A DNA stretch of 42,637 nt, taken from positions 1 through 42,637 of the forward strand of contig CAYJLW010000036.1 in the NCBI GenBank assembly GCA_964370965.1. Reading direction: 5' to 3'. The position numbers were made by a program, and so were the translations under genes. Positions 32,341-39,637 of the stretch are shown here, one piece after another (position 1 is the first letter of the stretch; each line of letters begins with the position of its first letter). Origin of the DNA: CAYJLW01 sp964370965. GTDB lineage: Bacteria > Actinomycetota > Acidimicrobiia > UBA2766. The notes beneath the pieces are model-generated. The model did not search any database and was not told where the DNA came from. It was given only the letters and a program-made list of their open reading frames with translations.

Positions 32341-32347
32341 CCCGCCG

Positions 32348-34285
32348 ATGTCGGCGCCCGTGGAACTCACCGCCTTCGAACGCACCGCCCTGACGGCGCT
32401 GGCCGAGACCCTGTTCCCGGCCGGCGGCGAGATCCCCGAGAGCGCCCCGGAGCTGGGCGTCGTGGAGCGCATCGAAGGCTGGCTCCAGCGTCTCCCGCCC
32501 CAGACCACCAAGCTCGTGCGGGCGATGATCGCCGGGTACGAGATCACGCCCCTGGCGTCCCGGCACCTCTGCCGCTTCTCGCGCCTCGGCCCCGCCGAGC
32601 GGGAGGCCTGGGTGTCGGCGTCCCCTGACGCGAACCGGGCCCGCAAGGAGGCGCTCATCGGCCTCCGCACCCTCGTCTCCATCGCCTTCTCGTCCGCCCC
32701 GGCGGTCGTGGGGCGGATCGGCTCGGAGGTCCGCCCCGTCAAGGCCGTGACCGTCCCGCCCCCCGCCCCGAGCCTCCCGGTGCGGACGTGGCCCGACGCC
32801 AGACCCGGCAGCGAGACGGTCGACGTCGTCATCGTGGGCTCCGGGGCCGGCGGGGCGGTGGCCGCCGCCGTCCTTGCCGGGGCCGGGCTTTCCGTCGCCG
32901 TCGTAGAGGAGGGCCCGTCGGCGAACCACACCGACTTCGGCGGTGAGGTCATGGACCGCCTCCTCCGCTTCTACCGTGACGGCGGCCTCACCACCACGAT
33001 CGGCACGCCCCTCATCTCCCTGCCCATGGGCCGGGCGGTCGGAGGCACCACGGTCGTGAACTCCGGGACGTGCTTTCGCACCCCCGAGTGGGTGCTGGCG
33101 GAGTGGAGCGCCCTGGGCATCCCGGGCGTGGGTGCGGGCGACCTGGCGGCGGTCTTCGAGGAGGTCGAGGACATCCTCGGCGTCACCCCCGTACCCGACG
33201 ACGTCCTGGGCCCGAACGGGGAGATCACGCGCCGGGGCATCGAGGAACTGGGCTGGTCCGGTGGGCCCATCCCCCGCAACGCCCCGAACTGCCACGGCCA
33301 CGGCGTCTGCGGGTTCGGCTGCCCGATCGACGCCAAGGCGGCCATGCATGTCTCCTACCTGCCCCGGGCCGCTGCCGCCGGCGCCGTGGTCACCGCCCAC
33401 GCCAAGGCGCAGCGGATCCTCGTCGAGGGCGGCCGGGCGGCGGGTGTCGTCGTCCGCCTGTCGGACCCGGCATCCGGCGACCACCGCGGCGAGCTCACCA
33501 TCCGGGCGCGGGCCACGGTCGTCGCCGCCGGGGCCGTGTTCACACCCGCCCTCCTGCTCCGCCAGAAGCTCGCGAACTCCTCCGGGCAGGTGGGCCGCAA
33601 CCTCCACATCCACCCGGGCATGGGCGTCACGGGCCTCTTCGACGAAGACCTCCACGCCTGGCGGGGTGTGATGCAGAGCTACTACGTCGACGAGAAGCTC
33701 CGCGACGGCATCCTCCTCGAGGCGACGTTTCCGCCGCCCGGACTGGGCTACTCCGCCGGCGCCCTCCCCGGCGTGGGCCGCACGCAGAAGGACCTCGTCG
33801 CCCGCTACCCGCAGATGGCCTCGATGGGGGCGATCCTCTCGGACCGCTCCGCCGGCCGGGTGAGGCCCCTCGGTTCGGGCACGCCGCTCGTCACCTACCG
33901 GGTGGGCGAGGCCGACGTCCCGAAGGCCGTGGAGGCGATCGCCATGTCGTGTGAGATCTTCCTCGCCGCCGGGGCGAAGAAGGTCTTCCCCATGCTGCCG
34001 GGAGTGGCCGAGGTGACGGGGAGAGACGACGTCGCGCGTATCCGGGAGACCCGCTGGCGGGCAAAGGACCTGAAGCTGTCCGCCTACCACCCCATGTCGT
34101 CGTGCCGCATGGGCTCCGACCCGGCTGCTTCCGTGGTCGACCCGTGGGGCGAGACCCACGACGTGAGGGACCTCCACGTGATGGACGCCTCGATCCTGCC
34201 GTCCTCCACAGCGGTGAACCCCCAGGAGACGATCATGGCCCTCGTCACCCGCTGCGCCCGCCGCCTCGCCGACCGCCTCACGTGA
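32348..34285 (+). CDS. GMC-family FAD oxidoreductase with N-terminal helical domain
   Basis: A 645-residue flavoenzyme. Residues 1-120 resemble the gluconate-2-dehydrogenase subunit 3 domain (TAFERTALTALAETLFPAGG). The FAD-binding motif GSGAGG is at 164-169, followed by VGGTTVVNSGTCFR. A cysteine-rich stretch (CHGHGVCGFGCPIDAK) and the C-terminal catalytic His and Asn (AYHPMSSCRMG, then AVNPQETI) complete the fold. The layout matches long-chain alcohol oxidase-like GMC proteins more than cholesterol oxidase or glucose oxidase. The substrate is probably a hydrophobic alcohol. The open frame extends far upstream through the hairpin region, but leaderless spacing and sequence quality place the start at ATG 32348. 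Confidence 0.85.
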   Translation: MSAPVELTAFERTALTALAETLFPAGGEIPESAPELGVVERIEGWLQRLPPQTTKLVRAMIAGYEITPLASRHLCRFSRLGPAEREAWVSASPDANRARKEALIGLRTLVSIAFSSAPAVVGRIGSEVRPVKAVTVPPPAPSLPVRTWPDARPGSETVDVVIVGSGAGGAVAAAVLAGAGLSVAVVEEGPSANHTDFGGEVMDRLLRFYRDGGLTTTIGTPLISLPMGRAVGGTTVVNSGTCFRTPEWVLAEWSALGIPGVGAGDLAAVFEEVEDILGVTPVPDDVLGPNGEITRRGIEELGWSGGPIPRNAPNCHGHGVCGFGCPIDAKAAMHVSYLPRAAAAGAVVTAHAKAQRILVEGGRAAGVVVRLSDPASGDHRGELTIRARATVVAAGAVFTPALLLRQKLANSSGQVGRNLHIHPGMGVTGLFDEDLHAWRGVMQSYYVDEKLRDGILLEATFPPPGLGYSAGALPGVGRTQKDLVARYPQMASMGAILSDRSAGRVRPLGSGTPLVTYRVGEADVPKAVEAIAMSCEIFLAAGAKKVFPMLPGVAEVTGRDDVARIRETRWRAKDLKLSAYHPMSSCRMGSDPAASVVDPWGETHDVRDLHVMDASILPSSTAVNPQETIMALVTRCARRLADRLT

Positions 34286-34291
34286 GTCTCG

Positions 34292-34315
34292 GAGGGGGGA
34301 GCGAGCTCCCCCCTC
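34292..34315 (+). terminator. Hairpin after the GMC oxidoreductase gene
   Basis: GAGGGGGGAGC (34292-34302) and GCTCCCCCCTC (34305-34315) form an 11-bp perfect stem with a two-base spacer, seven bases after the stop. A second hairpin, GGCCGGGC-GAA-GCCCGGCC, lies at 34365-34383. Confidence 0.65.
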
Positions 34316-34440
34316 GGACTCCTCCCTTCCGGACGCGGCCGCCGCCCGAGTCACGCTCCGTTCCGGCCGGGCGAAGCCCGGCCTTGCGCCTAGCTCGCCG
34401 TCGCTTCGAAGGGGACTCCGAGGCGCGACCCGCCCCGGCC

Positions 34441-34446
34441 TATCGT
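34441..34446 (+). promoter_or_regulatory. -10 of the diacylglycerol-kinase-family gene
   Basis: TATCGT, eight bases before GTG 34455, slightly longer than the other leaderless spacings here. Confidence 0.4.
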
Positions 34447-34454
34447 TCCTCCCC

Positions 34455-35324
34455 GTGATCACCGTCCTCGCCAATGCCGCCGCCCGGGGCGGGGTCCCCG
34501 AGGCGCTCGCCCGGGTGCGGAGACTGCTGGGTGCCGCCCGTTACGAGGTGCTGGAGCCGGACACGCCGGCAGGCATGCGGGAGGCCGCCGCCGGGGCGTC
34601 CGACCTCGTCGTGGTCGTGGGCGGGGACGGCTCCGTGCGGGCGGCCGCCGGAGGGCTCGCCGGCCGGGACGTCCCGCTCTTCGTCGTCCCCGCCGGGACG
34701 GGCAACTCGACCTACCGGGAGCTGTGGGGCGAGTCGTCCTGGGAGGTGATCCTCTCCCGCCTCGCCTCAGGGCCGCGGCCGGTGCCTTCCCGCCGCATCG
34801 ACCTCGGGAGGGTGGTCGAGGGGGACGTGACGTTCCTGCTCGGCGCCAGCGCCGGGTTCCTCCCCCAGACGCTGCGGGCCACCGCGGACTTCCCCGACCT
34901 CTCCGGCCGGGAGCTCTACGCCGCCGCTGGTCTCGCCACCGCCCAGCACGTGAGGCAGTTCGAGGCCGAGGTGCTCGTCGACGGCTCGTCGCTGGCCGCC
35001 GGCGACCTCACTCTCGTGGTCGTGGGCGGGGCGCAGCACCGGGCGGGGTCGTTCCGCCTCCTGCCCCGCTCACTGCCCGACGACGGCCTCCTCGACGTCT
35101 GCGTCTGTGGCGACGTGGAAACGGGGCGCCTCCTGGAGCTCATGGGCAAGGTCTTCGAGGGTGCCCACCTCGGCGAACCGGAGATCTCCTACGCCCAAGG
35201 CGCCACGGTGACCATCTCCGCCTCCGAGCCCGTCCTCTTCGAGACCGACGGCGACCTCTGGCCCGGCGAAGACCGCGTCCTCACGATGGAGGTCCTCCCG
35301 GGGGCGCTCGCGATCGCCCCGTAG
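34455..35324 (+). CDS. Diacylglycerol kinase catalytic domain protein
   Basis: A 289-residue protein of the diacylglycerol/sphingosine kinase fold. The nucleotide motif reads GGDGS (usually GGDGT) in VVVVGGDGSVRAAA near residue 57, followed by FVVPAGTGNSTYREL. The C-terminal beta-sandwich shows LLPRSLPDDGLLDVCVCG and ends FETDGDLWPGEDRVLTMEVLPGA in broken form. Family members phosphorylate lipid hydroxyls using ATP. GTG start; the gene converges on the MmgE/PrpD gene with a hairpin between. The lipid substrate is unknown. Confidence 0.85.
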   Translation: MITVLANAAARGGVPEALARVRRLLGAARYEVLEPDTPAGMREAAAGASDLVVVVGGDGSVRAAAGGLAGRDVPLFVVPAGTGNSTYRELWGESSWEVILSRLASGPRPVPSRRIDLGRVVEGDVTFLLGASAGFLPQTLRATADFPDLSGRELYAAAGLATAQHVRQFEAEVLVDGSSLAAGDLTLVVVGGAQHRAGSFRLLPRSLPDDGLLDVCVCGDVETGRLLELMGKVFEGAHLGEPEISYAQGATVTISASEPVLFETDGDLWPGEDRVLTMEVLPGALAIAP

Positions 35325-35352
35325 TGGGCGCAGTTGCGCCCGCACACGTGCG
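35325..35352. terminator. Bidirectional hairpin
   Basis: GCGCAGTTGCGC and CCCGCACACGTGCGGG are adjacent short inverted repeats in the 34-base gap between two convergent stop codons. Confidence 0.55.
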
Positions 35353-35358
35353 GGCGGC

Positions 35359-36894
35359 TCAAGGGGTGGTGTTGAGCCGGAGCGCCCGGGCCAGCTCCGC
35401 GGGGGAGAGCTCCACCACCCGCTCCAGGAGCCCGGCGGCCTCCTCGGCGCGGGCGGCTCCCACGGTACGGGACGCCTGCGTGACGAACTTGTCCCGCATG
35501 AGGGCTCTCATCTCCTCCGGGGTGGACTCGCCCGCCGCCCCCACCGGGACGAGACGCTCCGCCTCGAAGGTGCGCCCGTCGCGCATCCGCACCACCACCC
35601 GGGCGCCGACGGACTTCGTGGGCCGGCTGAAGTCCTCGTCCCCGTCCGCCGTGAGGGCCGCCCGGAGCTCCCCGGTGCGCTCGGTGTCACCGGCGGCACC
35701 GAGGGCGGCGGCGACGAAGTCCAGCGCCCGCTCGCCAGCCCGGCGCAGCGCCGCCCCCACCGGGGCCGTCCCGAACAAGGCAGCCTCGTCGAGGGCGGGG
35801 TCGTAGTGGAGGCGGACACGCCCGGCGAGAGCCCAGGTGTCGGGGTCCTCGCGGGCGGCGGCGTCGAAGTCCTCCGGCTGGAGGCGCCCGTGACGCAGGG
35901 CCACGGCGACGTTGTAGGGCACGGAGAAGTTCAGCGCCGACACGGCCGTACCGGGGCCGTGGCGGTAGGCGGCGGAGTGGGCGTCCATCCCCACCGTGAA
36001 CAACGACCCCCACACGTCCACTTCCTCGATCTCAGCGGGGTCGGGGCCGTGCGCGGCGGCGACGTCGAGCGCGCAGTCGACGGCCGTGTCGATGTAGGCG
36101 CACCCCGGGTAGCGCTTGAAGGACAGTGTCCGGGTGTGCCAGCGCTCCCCGAGGCCGTCGGCCCAGTCGGGGACGGCGACGTCGGAGAAGCGGGCGAGGA
36201 AGCCGTCGTGGGCCTCGACGATCTCGGGCGCCCCGCGGAGACCGGCCCGGGCGGCGTCGACGGCGTCGAGGGACGTGCGGATCGGCACGGACGCCGTGAA
36301 CACCTTGGCGTCGGAACCCATGAACGCCCGGTACAGGACCCAGCCGGGCTGGGCGAGGGCGATGCCGAAGGCGTCCACGAGCAGCGGGGCGGCCAGCGCC
36401 TCGGCCTTGCCGCGGGCGGCGGCGGCACCCACTAGATGCGTGTGCACCGCGGTCTGGCCCCGGTGTGGGCCCAGGGTCGCTGCCGCCGTCACCCGGGCGG
36501 CGACCTCGTTGGCGGCGACCTGGGCGAGGACGAGGTCGGCGCCGGAGAGCCCGCAAGGGAGGGCGTAGGCGAGGGGAACGTTCACCGTGGAGTGGCTCAC
36601 GTGGCCGGCGAAGGCGGTGTCGTCGAAGTCGAGCGTCATGGTGAGGGCGGCGTGGACGTACGCCGCCCGCTTCGGTGACGCCGCCTCGGCGGTGGGGAGG
36701 AGCAGCGAGGCGCCCGGCTCGTCCGCCCCGGGGAACGCGGCCAGGACGCGGCGACCGAGGTCGTGGGCGGCCCCGGCGTGCAGGGCGCCGAGGAGGCCGA
36801 GGAGTTGCGTGGCGGCCATGTCCACGACGTCGCCGGGGACGTCCTCTATGCGGACGGCCTCGATCCACTCGGCGAGGGTTTCGGTGACGGTCAC
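35359..36894 (-). CDS. MmgE/PrpD family protein
   Basis: A 511-residue protein of the MmgE/PrpD fold, which includes 2-methylcitrate dehydratase, cis-aconitate decarboxylase and others. Family landmarks visible are LDFDDTAFAGHVSHSTVNVPLA near 95-115 (in parts), a helical centre and the late FKRYPGCAYIDTAVDCAL segment. The substrate is not evident: no prpB, prpC or other methylcitrate gene is nearby. GTG 36894 is used because TACCTT lies seven bases upstream, again a leaderless spacing; the open frame upstream of it is not protein-like. Confidence 0.82.
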   Translation of the reverse strand: MTVTETLAEWIEAVRIEDVPGDVVDMAATQLLGLLGALHAGAAHDLGRRVLAAFPGADEPGASLLLPTAEAASPKRAAYVHAALTMTLDFDDTAFAGHVSHSTVNVPLAYALPCGLSGADLVLAQVAANEVAARVTAAATLGPHRGQTAVHTHLVGAAAARGKAEALAAPLLVDAFGIALAQPGWVLYRAFMGSDAKVFTASVPIRTSLDAVDAARAGLRGAPEIVEAHDGFLARFSDVAVPDWADGLGERWHTRTLSFKRYPGCAYIDTAVDCALDVAAAHGPDPAEIEEVDVWGSLFTVGMDAHSAAYRHGPGTAVSALNFSVPYNVAVALRHGRLQPEDFDAAAREDPDTWALAGRVRLHYDPALDEAALFGTAPVGAALRRAGERALDFVAAALGAAGDTERTGELRAALTADGDEDFSRPTKSVGARVVVRMRDGRTFEAERLVPVGAAGESTPEEMRALMRDKFVTQASRTVGAARAEEAAGLLERVVELSPAELARALRLNTTP

Positions 36895-36901
36895 GGGGTG
36901 A

Positions 36902-36907
36902 AAGGTA
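36902..36907 (-). promoter_or_regulatory. Leaderless-type -10 of the MmgE/PrpD gene
   Basis: TACCTT on the minus strand, seven bases before GTG 36894. It overlaps the end of the GroES-like gene's hairpin. Confidence 0.45.
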
Positions 36908-36931
36908 CGACGTGTGAGCCTCACACGTCGT
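36907..36931 (-). terminator. Hairpin after the GroES-like gene
   Basis: ACGACGTGTGA and TCACACGTCGT form an 11-bp perfect stem around a three-base loop, directly downstream of the GroES-like stop codon on the minus strand. Confidence 0.7.
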
Positions 36932-36932
36932 C

Positions 36933-37298
36933 TCAGAGGTAGAGGCCTGTGGGCTCCTCGTCGTCCTCGAGGCGGGAAGACGCCACGGCGTGGGCGTCGC
37001 GCTCGCGCAGGAGGACGAAGCTCTCGCCCCGCACCTCGACCTCGTAGAGGTCCTCGGGGTTGAACAGGACCTGGTCGCCCACCTCGACGTTGCGGACGTT
37101 GGGGCCCGCCGCGCGCACCTCGGCCCAGATGAGGCGACGGCTGATCTCGGCGGTGGCGGGGATGAGGATGCCCGCCTTCGTGCGCCGTTCCCCGTCCGCG
37201 GTCTCGATGTGGACGAGGAGGCGGTCCTGGAGCAGCTTGATGGGGAGCTTGTCGGTGCGCCCGAGCGAGTCCGGCGCGGAGCGTTTTCTGGGGCTCAA
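36933..37298 (-). CDS. GroES-like (Cpn10) co-chaperonin
   Basis: A 121-residue protein with the Cpn10 layout: LPIKLLQDRLLVHIE at the start of the fold, RRTKAGILIPATA for the mobile loop region, then VEVGDQVLFNPEDLYEVEVRG and FVLLRERDAHAV. It is slightly longer than typical GroES because of a basic N-terminal extension and an acidic tail (LEDDEEPTGLYL). No groEL lies nearby, so it may be a divergent extra copy. The start is TTG 37298, behind GAGGAGAGG; the open frame further upstream is not protein-like. It is divergent from the kinase gene. Confidence 0.78.
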   Translation of the reverse strand: MSPRKRSAPDSLGRTDKLPIKLLQDRLLVHIETADGERRTKAGILIPATAEISRRLIWAEVRAAGPNVRNVEVGDQVLFNPEDLYEVEVRGESFVLLRERDAHAVASSRLEDDEEPTGLYL

Positions 37299-37531
37299 GT
37301 AAGTCCTCTCCTCGCGCCTCCCACGGTAGCGCCTCGCCGTGTCCGGACCGCCACGAGGGCCGCACCGGGCGGGGACCGGCATCCCCAGCGCCACCTCGCG
37401 AGCCGGACCGGCGTCGGCGGGGGCCCCGCCGGCACGCGGAGCACCTCCAGGTGCGGGGCAGACAGCGCAGTCCCGCCCGTGACATGCTTGGGGACCACTC
37501 CGGGCGGGCACCGCCCAGGAAAGGACCTCGC

Positions 37532-39061
37532 ATGGAAGAGCACGTCGGCGCCCGGCCCGTGAGCCGCCTCGCCATGGCCCGGCGTTCTGTGCGCGCCGGG
37601 TTCATGTTCTTCACGATCCTCGCCGACTATCTCGCCTACATCGTCCTGCGCCGGGTGGCGGGGCGCACGATCGGCAAGGCCCGCATGGAGGCGTGGCTGG
37701 AACGCACACACGTCCGCTGCGCCCGGCGCCTGCACCGGGGGATCCTCCGTCTCGAGGGCGTGTACGTGAAGATCGGCCAGGTCATCTCGATGATGACGAG
37801 CTTCCTGCCCGACGCCTACCTCAAGGAGCTCGAAGGCCTCCAGGACGCCGTCCCGCCCCGACCCTACGAGCGCATCAAGCAGCGGGTCGAGAAGGAGCTC
37901 GGCGGGCCCATCGGGCGGAGCTACGACACCTTCGCCGCCGAGCCCGTGGCGTCGGCCTCCCTCGGCCAGGTGCACTTCGCCACCCTGGCCGGGGGCGAGC
38001 CCGCAGCCGTGAAGGTGCAGTACCCGGGCGTGGAGCGCATCGTGGACACGGACCTCGCCATGATTCGCCTCGTCGTGCGCGTGATCGGCTTCTTCCTCAA
38101 GGGCCTGCACTACGAGCGTGTCTACGAGGATCTCTCCGAGACCGTCCGGGGTGAGCTCGTGTACACGAACGAGGCCCGCAACGCCGAGCGCATCGCGGCG
38201 AACTTCACCGACGACGACCACGTCCTCTTCCCGGGGATCGTCTGGGACCACACCACCGACCGGGTCCTCACGATGGAGCGGATGGCGGGCCGCAAGATCA
38301 CGGACGTGGCGGGCCTCCGGGCCGACGGCGTCGAGCCCCGGGACGTGATCGAGAAGCTCGTGAACTCCTACTTCAAGCAGCTCCTGGTGGACCGCTTGTA
38401 CCACGCAGACCCGCACCCGGGGAACTTCTTCGTGCAGCGGGGCGAGGACGCCAAGCCTGTGATCACGTTCCTCGACTTCGGGGCCGTGGCCGAGTTCCCG
38501 GACGAGTTCGCCGAGGGGATGCGCACGGTCGTCTTCGGCTACATGACCCAGAACGACGCCAAGGTCATCGAGGGCATGCGGGCGATGGGTTTCGCCTCCG
38601 CGGGTGGCGACGAGGCCATCTTCGAGGCGGCGGTGCGCCACTACCTCGACAAGCTCCTCCACCTCCGGGTGGAGGACTTCTCGAACATGGACCTCTCGGA
38701 GTTCGACGTGTGGCGGAACCTGGAACAGATGGAGGTGTCGTTCCGGGACCTCACGCGTGCCTTCGAGGTCCCCCGGCACTGGTTCTACGTCGAGCGCACC
38801 CTCGCCCTGCTGCTCGGGCTCTGCGCCCGTCTCGACCCCAAGGTGGACGCCTTCCTCTACGGCTTCCCCTACGCCGTGGAGTTCGTCTTCGGCGGCAACG
38901 CCGACCTCGCCGCCGTCTGGGGCACGGCCTCCCAGCCGAGAACCGCGGATCCGGCCCCGACGGCAAGCGGAGCACCGCCGGGTGCGGAGCCGGCCCCCCG
39001 TGGCAACGGCGAGGTCGGGGAACCCGCAGCGGGGGCCACCTCCGCCGAGACCGCCGGCTGA
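37532..39061 (+). CDS. ABC1/UbiB-family atypical kinase
   Basis: A 509-residue protein of the UbiB/ADCK family. It has the family-specific KxGQ motif (80-83), the nucleotide-site lysine K161 in AAVKVQYPG, the catalytic loop HADPHPGN (291-298) and DFG (315-317). Known members support quinone or isoprenoid lipid metabolism. Actinobacterial paralogues outside quinone loci, like this one, have no known substrate. The last 45 residues are Pro/Ala-rich and disordered. ATG 37532 has a good site (AGGAAAGG). Confidence 0.87.
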   Translation: MEEHVGARPVSRLAMARRSVRAGFMFFTILADYLAYIVLRRVAGRTIGKARMEAWLERTHVRCARRLHRGILRLEGVYVKIGQVISMMTSFLPDAYLKELEGLQDAVPPRPYERIKQRVEKELGGPIGRSYDTFAAEPVASASLGQVHFATLAGGEPAAVKVQYPGVERIVDTDLAMIRLVVRVIGFFLKGLHYERVYEDLSETVRGELVYTNEARNAERIAANFTDDDHVLFPGIVWDHTTDRVLTMERMAGRKITDVAGLRADGVEPRDVIEKLVNSYFKQLLVDRLYHADPHPGNFFVQRGEDAKPVITFLDFGAVAEFPDEFAEGMRTVVFGYMTQNDAKVIEGMRAMGFASAGGDEAIFEAAVRHYLDKLLHLRVEDFSNMDLSEFDVWRNLEQMEVSFRDLTRAFEVPRHWFYVERTLALLLGLCARLDPKVDAFLYGFPYAVEFVFGGNADLAAVWGTASQPRTADPAPTASGAPPGAEPAPRGNGEVGEPAAGATSAETAG

Positions 39062-39140
39062 GCCGTTCTTGCCCATGAGGTCCGGGGGCGGCTAGTAATC
39101 CCTCCGGGCAGTGGGTGCCATCGCCAACCGGGAGGTCATC

Positions 39141-39485
39141 GTGGAACGTGCACGTTCCCTCGTCCCCGTCGTCCTGCTGACGACCCTCGCTCTCTTCCTC
39201 ACCGTCCTCATCGGGCCCGACCCCGGCGGAGCCGTGGAACCGACCGCCCCCGAGGCCGTCGCCGTGGTCGCGGACGCTCCCGCCGCCCCTGCGGCCGGCA
39301 CCCAGGCCGACAGCGGTGGTCTCCCCGCGGCGTTCATCATCCCCTTCCTGATCATCGCGATCCTCTTCGCCCTCATCTGCCCGATCTTCCCCGCCCTCTG
39401 CCAGGTACAGGCCGCCGGTCTCCGGGACCGGGGTGTGATCTCACCGGATCAGTACGCCCAGCTCGCCGCCCGCAACGGCTTCTGA
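39141..39485 (+). CDS. Small membrane protein, 114 aa
   Basis: Two hydrophobic stretches: residues about 6-24 (SLVPVVLLTTLALFLTVLIG) and 60-85 (AAFIIPFLIIAILFALICPI), joined by an Ala/Pro linker, then a short polar tail (GVISPDQYAQLAARNGF). The first may be a signal peptide or an anchor. GTG 39141 has GGGAGG six bases upstream; an in-frame GTG at 39111 lacks a ribosome binding site. No family recognised. Confidence 0.65.
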   Translation: MERARSLVPVVLLTTLALFLTVLIGPDPGGAVEPTAPEAVAVVADAPAAPAAGTQADSGGLPAAFIIPFLIIAILFALICPIFPALCQVQAAGLRDRGVISPDQYAQLAARNGF

Positions 39486-39560
39486 GCGAAGCGGGCCTCC
39501 CGGGCGGGGCCGGGGTTCCGGCTGGCCTCCCCACGCCCCGCGGTTCACGAGCGCTGACCG

Positions 39561-39613
39561 GAACGGTGTTCGCGTGCAGGATGTGACGTCTGCGTTCCAT
39601 CCTGCACGCGAAC
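39561..39613. repeat. Hairpin repeat family 1, copy F
   Basis: GTTCGCGTGCAGGATG (39568-39583) and CATCCTGCACGCGAAC (39598-39613) are exact complements, a 16-bp stem. Loop orientation matches copy E, inverted to A-D. It lies between convergent genes. Confidence 0.93.
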
Positions 39614-39637
39614 GGCCCTCGGGGGGCGGCCGGCCCC

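Larger units (their letters stand above)
31820..32347. other. Long divergent intergenic region rich in hairpins
   Basis: 528 bases without a gene between the exporter operon and the GMC oxidoreductase. It contains the two promoters, a 24-bp-stem hairpin (31901-31953), two copies of hairpin family 2 and a C/G tract of four ccggcccc units (about 32175-32210). Confidence 0.8.

Noticed and set aside
31211..32347. Extended N-terminus of the GMC oxidoreductase
   Set aside because: It overlaps the permease gene in antisense and runs through hairpin repeats; the leaderless start at 32348 fits better.
4026..39613. Hairpin family 1 as integron attC sites
   Set aside because: The required GTTRRRY/RYYYAAC core pair is not present and there is no integrase gene in the window.
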